Source of the DNA: Patescibacteria group bacterium
GTDB taxonomy: Bacteria > Patescibacteriota > Gracilibacteria > UBA1369 > PNNO01
DNA: 13,854 nucleotides
Assembly: GCA_018821175.1 (NCBI GenBank)
Contig: JAHJMX010000083.1
Span: 1 to 13,854, forward strand
Direction: 5' to 3'
In this document: positions 12,501 through 13,854 of the stretch, piece after piece
How the letters are laid out: each line of letters begins with the position of its first letter
Numbering within the stretch: position 1 is the first letter of the stretch
Made by a program: the position numbers and the translations under genes
The notes under the pieces: model-generated
What the model was told of the DNA's origin: nothing
What the model saw: the letters and a program-made list of their open reading frames with translations, nothing else
Databases searched by the model: none

Positions 12501-13854
12501 ATTCTACACATTCGGAGATAGCGTTGAAACGACACAAGACGCAATAACAAAAGTAGCAATTACTTTTTCAGACAGTAGCCAAATTTTACTAGGACCAGAA
12601 TCAGATATTACATTGCCAGACTATATTCCTGGAAACTTCGATATAGTCTTAAATGCAGGTGAAGCAATTTTCAAAAGTAATTTCTTTACCAATATATTTT
12701 TACAAGAAGGCTCAAGCACGGTAACCGGAGAAAGCCAAGCTTTATTAGAATACAAAAATAACAATAAATTATTACTTGAACCAAATACTGTTTTCTTTGC
12801 ATCAGATTCAGAACAAGGGATGGCTTATGTTGAACTTGTGACTGGCGAAGCAACGATAGATTCAATTTCAAGAACAATCTTGGACAACAATAGCGGTATA
12901 AATCAAATTGAACCTGGATATTTAATTCACACAATGGAAGATTCTGTAATTACTCTTGAAGCAGAACAAAGCAATAAACAAATATTCACATTAAAAGCAA
13001 ACACAAACTTACCAATATCACAAAAATATTCATCACAATTAAATATTGAAGTACTCATCGGCCGCATAGAAATTATGGACAAAGCAACAGAAAAACAATC
13101 TGGCATTACGCTTGAACAAGGGGCTTTGATGAACTTTGACGACACAATTTATGTCGACACCGGCAATGTGATTGTCCACTATTCAAATGGTGCAACAACT
13201 TATTTGAACCCAGGAGACACATTGACGCTAAAAGAATTAATCGACCCTGAAAATCCATTCATTTCAATAGATACTGGTGAGGGAAATTATTATGGAGAAA
13301 TCGTTGGAATTGATGGGAACGGATATAGAGGGAATCAATCACAACTTGAATTATTCGCACCACAGCTATGTTCTGATAAAGATGCTCCGTTCGCGGAAGC
13401 TGGCCCTTCAGACAAAGACGTTGTCATATTCGAAACATTATTAATCGACGCTTCAAAATCATTCGATACTGCCGGTGATATCACTTCTTACTATTTGGAT
13501 ACAAACCTAGAAGAAGATACAGATGGCGACGGGGAAACAGATAATGACATAAATATAATCAATGAAGACGATCTCGATTCAAGTTTCAGACTTGGCCCAT
13601 TCTTCAAGATCGAAGATCAAAGTGTCGTTTTAAACGTAAAAGATTCTTCAGGAAACATTGGTAAACAAATCATAAATATCCACGTCATAGTGCCGGATAT
13701 CATATTAAATACTAGTTCGGATCACGAAGACAAAATTACCGGATATATTGAACCTTCAAGGGAAAACATCCCAATAGCATTAATCAGAAATCGAGATGGA
13801 TTATACAAACAAATAATCACAAATCTTGCAGATACAAATGGGAAATACCTCACA
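382..13854 (+). CDS. Giant secreted SLH-domain mosaic surface protein (3' end outside window)
   Basis: The frame is open for 4,491 codons and is unfinished. ATG 382 is the first start after in-frame TAG stops at 361 and 370, and it gives a proper signal peptide; the next in-frame ATG (457) would cut into the hydrophobic core. Order of modules by residue: signal peptide 1-44; alpha/beta N-terminal domain about 54-290; MopE-like acidic loops 299-329 and 641-653; thrombospondin-3-like loops 983-1013, 1365-1405 and 1631-1756; SLH-like repeats 1411-1626; Ig/invasin-like repeats about 1889-2233; VCBS repeats 2587-2724; DUF11-like 2831-2920; cysteine-bearing beta domain 3060-3158; basic helices 3234-3463; proline tract 3470-3566; isolated VCBS unit 3881-3923; FecR-like 4054-4283; PKD-like 4334-4437. 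The 25 mature cysteines occur largely as close pairs, as expected for an exported protein with disulfides. No complete catalytic site is visible. A surface adhesin or structural S-layer-associated role is inferred. The frame and export signal are secure; the biological role is not. Confidence 0.97.
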   Translation, partial: MQNKTNNKSTPNLPVYSRISKLISGMLICAILTTQSFTFNIAQAQGVSTESNEPVEITSLIAIVVEDSLITDAKMYPGLSADYPDDLEETTLQNRITRFARDVQLTQPFTKSVILRVSEDDDAAEIASALETLYVKGDENEEGKTKLNGVIVIGDVPLPVVNKNGYRFISMFPYTDFEDKAYTFNYTNNEFELNADVNLPKADIWHGVIKTPVSDPEQNTTLLSTYFDKNHLYHIGNSDFTTFDQKMLYADMYWEREMLDSGAFKRYENYINYLEDISYKRFTKELLKKIVSGNNQAEGDGIDDDLDGFVDEDPINGLDDDGDNAIDEDSGQNPENVDTEMFDTIPDVQTRNIILSYAIKYNELLTNYIQKANDFVDGTGRYETFDSTVSIIAAKDLFTQEYLRILNDRIEEKTDELLSQLQGPMPLIERAQLTGKITFEDDSTQNLTTNNFINQNTNTYNDPIGGPRTVLYINGIPAPEITSPEQCSLYRGVNSNESAETVGTIVNTNRVYNPESNYNAEYAGCYGKNIDTPEKCFPEFATKDLHDPLAGKVIENTPDSITQFGGCNDFKEESTWNTYKIAVANYFNEIAAAWTEAARDAVPVPEVSKYKPAEDIVLYEQTSPAISITLKEILDFYGGFDGVDNDMDGEIDEEDEYSLTYGIAPNDWFKTGDMIFANQKTHFTLENPPIANIKKIDLYVLQTSSIQWNPADDDHPSAYTSNLGIANSMMLHKEPTAETITAQLSYGAVDALPVDNPRKVTFKDQNGAQRELVYPNAFKADSIDSLNAELAKLENYLMSLPGYDPLTLEIEGSITQIISADETVFTDDTKQVLVETTTEMASDSIDWRNSGIDKKHAYAIRTYTDRDSNGYIGDSENGYEYMYLTAEGSENEVDIMMTSGVEIVDNDPEWLNPDSMLDPLLADLVENEEDSSISGEGVQIFGWFSYIIEYVQSLPSFTDAVSFAPACGDASDGNLENFINGLDSDGDGILDDEDINPNSGDSDGDGVPDGAEATSQLDIYFAEGGNVIRTGDTEALTVNVSALNAGSSLVASDSFTEVKLSIVQVGENSVAEIYGEDTIKILNGKGSFQISATSYPGPFALIATTTNRPDKIFSNGIDMVSEDREVKILTYVNEISQPLTYEQEVLQNHIITGENGNKIAEINVDTGKIEIRDEAYTVDVFESTADKPMRIGIVEIKSGNVVGSVVIVSKKSDDITLNDSTYKTEENLLNLNGVHVKDLIKDDDVKAYIDPNSSNKQIYIVDNSGMYAKRIAKITSEGKVFTADEYFINIKNSDKPDEPYVFVIEDASGNNLAEFFISYQIGNLEIVSEKESIPNFNIISYIQQFQKLFKTAYADSEENAGIQLDTDEDGLSDFEEIRIGTNRLQADTDGDGYTDFEEIESGHDPVKKNADLFVDLNKDHPAYSAFITLLRRNIVERTLDGKIRPDDYITREEYVQMLLGITCTNCASFSDQTKESVDEIYNQTPFPDNDISNAYDYCIREAKNQDIVSGYAAGDNAGYFKPQYNISRAEALKVILEAAEIESDYLQESGKPWYYQYALKAQDERIFAKQTDEYFYAINYASSEDFKTWVDNQLSVSGNRFEGWMMSPVTRAEFAIMVSKIMESFDCYEFDTDGDGLPDNLEKYEFNTDISNADTDQGGLDDLSEIIQDKNPLDPSDDLISDRDHDGMTDEWEETYDLDPYDPADAYFDSDIDGLINLQEFKIDTNPRNPDTDSGGINDGDEYLLQNTDPKNNQDDIRDSLFGNGIYMVGDNISQDIVYETITEGEEEEVAVYIDNIPADGKSTMFLVAEIHDGNGDIITSDNSSIIEFFVKPDSEGEIEILRETVRVKAGIALTQIKSTTKAGLVNVQARISGPNIPVLDHQVFVEPLETMSMQMKAQSPVIRTGGLSKTPITITLFDENENIVNNDFFEITLEVQGPGKLDPNADAQSEIDGIQLQTFEGIMNVDLYSTEDEGDITVKATLNKIKEPEYDAMVDTEVDTEVDAASDTPSDIQTITQTVNVHSQSDIALRISADKDYIFANDTDIVTFYAEAVDKNGNVIEDFNQEIIFKNENDIYGDLIGEKTKTLIRGVAKIEYESSLVAGQAEIIATTNGVEPGKAIFSVVANAPYEIKLSASQEKFDANSSNPVTLEARIYDQFGNLVNYDSLTEVKFRITEATSEYGEIVNENEITTTQGTATNLINGQEKSGEIHVIASALGLKSGALSLQAITKIKSIDLVGEYPNILYGTMLGAPFGDVSVENYAGGEFLFSGKTQAITATTTDIKPGKPIAHITNNGGINLIDKSETEAIFMPANNNLLSNKIIVKNPDEELQIAEIYLVYPQDTNLILQDSLANDLISEGIIIRKETDLEEYNFKKSENGISVTYNGIEAVTLTNKGQLIVTNNEFTLDIMADSGTFLALTLMHGEEYIADIIFAHNFDSNAYIADSTFYYDPTFDYMPGIYIKPFSPDSKYDIESAFSGMSSNETKGANIINTDEEIPSDQAPGFSYISFGQTFDRQGIGFDFDNKHALFFAAGNNVGVSNQTYASEIGINLGDPTVSIDNKPLAGGSGFTEDIGTPIYHGESSISEILLSDYNNDNLDDLLLVYEKGEIRLLQKQFSAEAFADKGLLLDVAGGILSAGSADFNGDGYDDILLSTAESCLKEEVCFYIYENIGGQYVRKNIDLDVADKISNLKIGDVNNDGYPDIVLADLSGNVIIYYNEAGEINTEGQIIENLGLSVDSSTDLKDELLIYYDGMTLEDPSSALDDLDYQYMELKIGNPASNTALTSEDMSILESLGANPLDMLSTENLMFIYMDKDGIFGTAESSKKAVDINGSTLSSDDKIVYTITLANNTTSDINNLIISDILPDTLELDPESIQCLNCEDEIAKIETGLSLRPYAIMLNIPAGETKYITYETKILDVPKITIDLNPNFPVSFTKDEYLDISANPEGNSSGKLLFLYSTNKDPATGRMAYAKYIAEAAAGEKNNSGEDLNENNIPDAMEEDLNHNDVPDSIENIASSLNEEDDDGDGIPNGWDDVNGSLDNLVKGVEAVMKALTCSGGCIPTPINVSFLTPGTINVMGTPGGPDPGLPVFGWGAPRETPVWPPTSFELTLGGRIYISPTLTGATTTSVCIGPYLGAQCWSVVLPVSVVPEDACAAINESAASTLAKAGNVVSSVSSGTTLLSGSGMNNTGGSSNAVRSENGGITGSASLGSYKASASGKTNARVPGFTNFVSSWFSKQLEEIMTKLSDLPDLYVIYPDVKSLVSEMPPKNPEFNNFTDILRYINKLPLVQVQSKSVLIKIPALSQKEIAKLETELKQWLVDAKAELKRVEKIWTCDKSTGNQTICDKILLDANTSIKSIEKNLKILEVYKNLPRKILEWRNIQIKYLYQVVCYLDTIVQYLGGYIKKQEARIKKWIDMAKEIKRLLKSWQAVGDVMMNYSKSCDSCKTERYTLLETLMKLMVVIPELPVIPFPKWPDFYFDFSQIQLGYKIIWPDVRFKAESIILPTFPRLKLPDVPSVSFKLPAIKTLPEPPTLPDLPNLPPMPLPTLPDIPKPPEIPKIASSIKTSIGAMAKILKILCLIKKGLIPITEAQLKTHIETLTARPLKATLPIDTMFKFQGPSIAYPYIDKIKVTTKIDLKVETDEIYEVAADVAKVWNSIATDLVEAANETSEKIQEVSGALTEPKIPIENISVELEASVDFELMDDYDKAIALLKQASSEQQDLFNEMPESYNLVATESYIDISNIANNQTIAELNKKIANEDLPESLQENEILNMRNNLIAYIENENNNLQNIQLDGNYDLTMIANATEDTVSRPFASTEPIINSEDLPAKRMIALNTDSISPDLIDPVESTNPSGGQVLEGLYVYNPDQGINEKILSYKGELELEHNALLTDIDDDSDEDIIYSYGGNVYIKENYTSPKSSDYLRFNGTDPTMYDIDNFVSFSPSINGFNASYDSGTETSFTWDAITIPGFTGYEIIYKDNRQNFEIDDPTPSRIIDIFEPQSSQRFIGKLREDLEITAIDGGFTVNGEEPSFYTFGDSVETTQDAITKVAITFSDSSQILLGPESDITLPDYIPGNFDIVLNAGEAIFKSNFFTNIFLQEGSSTVTGESQALLEYKNNNKLLLEPNTVFFASDSEQGMAYVELVTGEATIDSISRTILDNNSGINQIEPGYLIHTMEDSVITLEAEQSNKQIFTLKANTNLPISQKYSSQLNIEVLIGRIEIMDKATEKQSGITLEQGALMNFDDTIYVDTGNVIVHYSNGATTYLNPGDTLTLKELIDPENPFISIDTGEGNYYGEIVGIDGNGYRGNQSQLELFAPQLCSDKDAPFAEAGPSDKDVVIFETLLIDASKSFDTAGDITSYYLDTNLEEDTDGDGETDNDINIINEDDLDSSFRLGPFFKIEDQSVVLNVKDSSGNIGKQIINIHVIVPDIILNTSSDHEDKITGYIEPSRENIPIALIRNRDGLYKQIITNLADTNGKYLT
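541..1260 (+). other. N-terminal alpha/beta domain, faintly C25 (gingipain)-like, no catalytic pair seen
   Basis: Residues about 54-293 begin with a strand (SLIAIVVED). A helix and a second strand follow (SVILRVSEDDD), then a helix (IASALETLYVKG) and the strand NGVIVIGDVPLPVV. After these come FPYTDFEDKAY and ADIWHGVIKTP. The order of a hydrophobic strand ending in GD, a Tyr-Asp-rich segment and a strand before a long helix recalls the first half of peptidase C25 domains. The GHG histidine motif and a following nucleophilic cysteine are absent: there is no cysteine between residues 30 and 486. If the relation is real, the domain is inactive or only structural. Family assignment is a guess; the domain's ordered character is clear. 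Confidence 0.4.
1276..1368 (+). other. Double MopE-like acidic metal-binding loop
   Basis: Residues 299-329 read GDGIDDDLDGFVDED and then GLDDDGDNAIDED. Both match the DGxDxDxDGxxDE pattern of the putative metal-binding motif found in MopE-type and many secreted bacterial proteins, except that the usual cysteine (DNDCDG) is replaced by leucine or glycine. Calcium is the likely ligand. The loops follow the helical end of the N-terminal domain and precede another helical segment. Confidence 0.65.
2302..2340 (+). other. Single MopE-like acidic metal-binding loop
   Basis: Residues 641-653 read DGVDNDMDGEIDE, a nearly exact copy of the DGxDNDCDGxxDE signature with methionine in place of cysteine. 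It lies 310 residues after the double loop, in a region of unknown fold that also holds a cluster of four cysteines (487, 525, 536, 567). Metal binding, probably calcium, is inferred from the aspartate spacing. Confidence 0.65.
3328..3420 (+). other. Thrombospondin type 3-like calcium loops, block 1
   Basis: Residues 983-1013 contain DSDGDGILDDEDINPN and then DSDGDGVPDGAEA, two consecutive DxDxDGxxD loops with the spacing of thrombospondin type 3 repeats. They form an acidic hinge between the N-terminal part of the protein and the first beta-rich section (about residues 1017-1325), which I cannot assign to a family. Confidence 0.8.
4474..4596 (+). other. Thrombospondin type 3-like calcium loops, block 2
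   Basis: Residues 1365-1405 contain DTDEDGLSDFEEIRIGTN and DTDGDGYTDFEEIESGHDP, the classical DxDxDGxxDxxExxxGTxP form. The block abuts the first SLH-like repeat with only a few residues between, so it acts as a rigid calcium-dependent linker into the anchoring module. Confidence 0.85.
4612..5259 (+). other. Three SLH-like repeats (cell-envelope anchor)
   Basis: Repeat 1 (residues 1411-1465) begins DLFVDLNKDHPAYSAFITL and ends with TREEYVQMLLG. Repeat 2 (1485-1541) has FPDNDISNAYDYCIREAK, then IVSGYAAG, then ISRAEALKVILEAA. Repeat 3 (1552-1626) has WYYQYALKAQDERIFA and ends VTRAEFAIMVSKIM. Each shows the SLH order: an FxD start, a helix with aromatic residues, a turn, and the TRAE-type helix. 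Known SLH triplets bind pyruvylated secondary cell-wall polysaccharide. Repeats 2 and 3 are the clearest; the ITRAE motif of repeat 1 is TREE. C1464 and C1467 form a CTNC pair between repeats 1 and 2. Confidence 0.8.
5272..5649 (+). other. Extended thrombospondin type 3-like array, block 3
   Basis: Residues 1631-1756 form a run of at least five acidic loops. They include DTDGDGLPDNLEKYEFNTD, DTDQGGLDDLSEI, DRDHDGMTDEWEETYDLDP, DSDIDGLINLQEFKIDTNP and DTDSGGINDGDEYLLQNTDP. Two loops have GG in place of DG, seen in other such arrays. Together with block 2 it brackets the SLH repeats on both sides. Confidence 0.85.
6046..7080 (+). other. Three Ig-like (Big-1/invasin-type) beta repeats
   Basis: Residues about 1889-2233 hold three units of roughly 100-140 residues. 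Each has an opening strand, the PITITLFDENEN / IVTFYAEAVDKNGN / VTLEARIYDQFGN strand-and-turn motif, a central strand, and a closing GEIxVxA or GQAEIIAT-type strand. These are hallmarks of bacterial Ig-like domain 1 as found in intimins and invasins. The repeats diverge at the nucleotide level, so they are old. They would form a stiff rod outside the SLH anchor. Confidence 0.7.
6364..6394 (+). repeat. 12-bp in-frame tandem repeat
   Basis: GTTGATACTGAA occurs twice in succession (6364-6375, 6376-6387), followed by a partial third copy, GTTGATG (6388-6394). It encodes VDTE VDTE VDA in an acidic linker between the first and second Ig-like repeats. The unit is a multiple of three, so copy-number change would lengthen the linker without breaking the frame. 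Confidence 0.85.
7081..8139 (+). other. Beta-rich segment of unknown family within the giant protein
   Basis: About 350 residues (2234-2586) with alternating hydrophobic and polar strands, many Asp, Asn and aromatic residues, and no cysteine. I recognise no family. The last third (from about residue 2494) resembles the lead-in to a VCBS/FG-GAP propeller, with turns such as GIGFDFDNKHALFFAAGNN, and may supply additional degenerate blades. Confidence 0.45.
8140..8553 (+). other. FG-GAP/VCBS repeats (beta-propeller type)
   Basis: Three calcium loops of the DxNxDGxxD type are visible: DYNNDNLDD at residues 2594-2602, DFNGDGYDD at 2644-2652 and DVNNDGYPD at 2698-2706. Each is preceded by an ISEILLS- or LKIGD-like strand and followed by hydrophobic strands (LLLVYE, ILLSTAES, IVLADLSG). 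This is the VCBS/FG-GAP signature, as in integrin-alpha propellers and bacterial adhesins. Three clear blades are too few for a full propeller, so others must be degenerate or contributed by neighbours. C2661 and C2667 form a pair inside the second blade. Confidence 0.85.
8872..9141 (+). other. DUF11-like domain
   Basis: Residues 2831-2920 carry KIVYTITLANNTTSDINNL, ISDILPDTLELDPESI and a late ETKYITYETKI strand. This is the pattern of the DUF11 (conserved repeat) beta domain: 'YTITVTN' followed by 'VTDTLP' and a closing strand. It is common in cell-wall proteins and usually serves as a spacer. A QCLNCED pair (C2881, C2884) is inserted after the LP motif. Confidence 0.7.
9358..9498 (+). other. 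Degenerate thrombospondin type 3-like loops, block 4
   Basis: Residues about 2993-3039 contain DLNENNIPDAMEEDLNHNDVP, counted as two loops, then EEDDDGDGIPNGWDD. Asparagine replaces aspartate in several ligand positions (DxNxNxxPD), a variant seen in dockerin-like and TSP3-like loops. It separates the DUF11-like domain from the cysteine-bearing beta domain. Confidence 0.65.
9559..9855 (+). other. Cysteine-bearing beta domain of unknown family
   Basis: Residues 3060-3158 start with CSGGC, continue through a glycine- and proline-rich stretch (PGGPDPGLPVFGWGAP, then WPP), and include the strand pairs GRIYISPTL and CIGPYLGAQCW. A last cysteine lies at 3158. Five cysteines in about 100 residues suggest two disulfides. 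The dense Gly/Pro/Trp composition is unlike the flanking acidic regions, and the segment looks conserved in character, but I do not recognise a family. Confidence 0.5.
9862..10074 (+). other. Ser/Gly/Ala-rich low-complexity linker
   Basis: Residues 3161-3231 are dominated by Ser, Gly, Ala, Thr and Asn (for example VSSVSSGTTLLSGSGMNN and GSASLGSYKASASGKTN). The composition points to a flexible linker or a substrate for O-glycosylation. It connects the cysteine-bearing beta domain to the helical block. Confidence 0.65.
10081..10770 (+). other. Basic alpha-helical block
   Basis: Residues 3234-3463 are rich in Lys, Leu, Ile and Glu with long amphipathic helices, for example EIAKLETELKQWLVDAKAEL, IKSIEKNLKILEVYKNLP and KKQEARIKKWIDMAKEIKRL. 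Local charge is positive, in sharp contrast to the acidic rest of the protein. Cysteine pairs C3340/C3350 and C3448/C3451 bracket helices and could staple a helical bundle. A coiled-coil or helical-bundle binding module is likely; the partner is unknown. Confidence 0.6.
10789..11079 (+). other. Proline-rich LPxLP tract
   Basis: Residues 3470-3566 repeat short units such as IPELPVIPFPKWP, LPTFPRLKLPDVP, LPDLPNLPPMPLP and IPKPPEIPKI. Nine of the twenty residues at 3534-3553 are proline. This gives an extended polyproline-like strut directly after the basic helices. It may span the cell wall or act as a docking surface. No known family is assigned. Confidence 0.7.
11080..12021 (+). other. Helical segment of unknown family
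   Basis: About 315 residues (3567-3880) with predicted helices rich in Glu, Ala, Asn and Lys, for example VAADVAKVWNSIATDLVEAA and AIALLKQASSEQQDLFNEM. There is one cysteine (C3585) at the start. I recognise no domain. It follows the proline tract and may pair with the earlier basic helices, since its charge is mainly acidic. Confidence 0.45.
12022..12150 (+). other. Isolated VCBS/FG-GAP-like repeat
   Basis: Residues 3881-3923 contain LLTDIDDDSDEDIIYSYGG, with D3900, D3902, D3904 and D3908 in calcium-ligand spacing and the following hydrophobic strand, then NVYIKENY. This matches one VCBS blade. It stands alone, more than 1,100 residues from the main VCBS group. Confidence 0.65.
12244..12345 (+). 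other. Fibronectin type III-like fragment
   Basis: Residues about 3955-3988 contain SFTWDAITIPGFTGYEIIYKD, the W...GYxIxY pattern of the B and C strands of fibronectin type III domains. The remaining strands are not obvious, so this may be a degenerate or partial domain. Confidence 0.4.
12541..13230 (+). other. Tandem FecR-like domains
   Basis: Residues 4054-4283 show repeated small beta units typical of FecR-type folds. The clearest copy (4223-4283) runs IEVLIGRIEIMDKATEKQ, then ITLEQGALMNFDD, then GNVIVHYSNGATTYLNPGDTLTL: a GxVxV opening, an LxxG turn and a dG(s/t)xxxLxPG closing. An earlier copy has VAITFSDSSQILLGPESDITL and LLLEPNTVFFAS. In FecR itself the domain senses a TonB-system signal; in large surface proteins it is likely structural. 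Confidence 0.55.
13381..13692 (+). other. PKD-like domain
   Basis: Residues 4334-4437 begin DAPFAEAGPSDKDV, followed by LLIDASKSFDTAGDITSYYLD and ending SVVLNVKDSSGNIGKQIINIHV. These match the PKD pattern (PxAxAG, then DaSxSxD..G.I..Y, then VxLxVxDxxGn). A DTDGDGETDND loop at about 4379-4389 replaces the usual W-DFGDG turn region, an embedded calcium loop. PKD domains mediate protein or carbohydrate contacts at cell surfaces. Confidence 0.7.
13699..13854 (+). other. Start of a further beta domain, cut by the window end
   Basis: Residues 4440-4491 include KITGYIEPSRENIPIALIRN and end ADTNGKYLT. The GYI...IPIALIRN...D..GKY arrangement suggests a carboxypeptidase-regulatory-like or related Ig-like repeat, whose last strands lie beyond the window. 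The reading frame is open at the final base. Confidence 0.4.

Overview
The window is almost entirely one gene. A single open reading frame starts at ATG 382 and runs in frame to the last base (13854): 4,491 codons with no stop, and its 3' end lies outside the window. I translated it line by line and met no in-frame TAA, TAG or TGA. It encodes a giant exported mosaic protein of roughly 490 kDa or more. The protein has a signal peptide, acidic calcium-type loops, three S-layer-homology (SLH)-like repeats, Ig/invasin-type beta domains, FG-GAP/VCBS repeats, a DUF11-like domain, a basic helical block with a proline-rich LPxLP tract, FecR-like repeats and a PKD-like domain. Many of the thousand or so residues between these modules resemble nothing I can name.

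Layout: bases 3-89 are the last codons of an upstream gene on the same strand. Bases 90-381 are intergenic. They hold a perfect 48-bp palindrome (115-162), a classical intrinsic terminator (173-199), about 100 bases with no visible feature, a possible extended -10 promoter (about 307-335) and a small leader hairpin (352-368) just ahead of the start codon. Everything from 382 onward is the giant gene.

Organism: the sequence is AT-rich. Glycine is coded by GGN, and TGA never occurs in frame over 4,491 codons, which argues against lineages that read UGA as glycine (Gracilibacteria, Absconditabacteria). Very large, poorly conserved surface proteins with SLH, thrombospondin-type-3-like and VCBS modules are familiar from candidate-phyla (Patescibacteria) genomes, for example Peregrinibacteria. 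This assignment is inference from style; no phylogenetic marker gene is present. SLH modules imply a cell wall or S-layer to bind.

How it may work (inference): the signal peptide sends the chain across the membrane. The SLH block at residues about 1411-1626 would tether it to the envelope with long arms on both sides. Calcium loops would stiffen the linkers, and the beta domains and VCBS repeats would provide length and adhesion surfaces. Nothing in the window shows a complete catalytic site, so adhesion or a structural surface role is the most economical reading.
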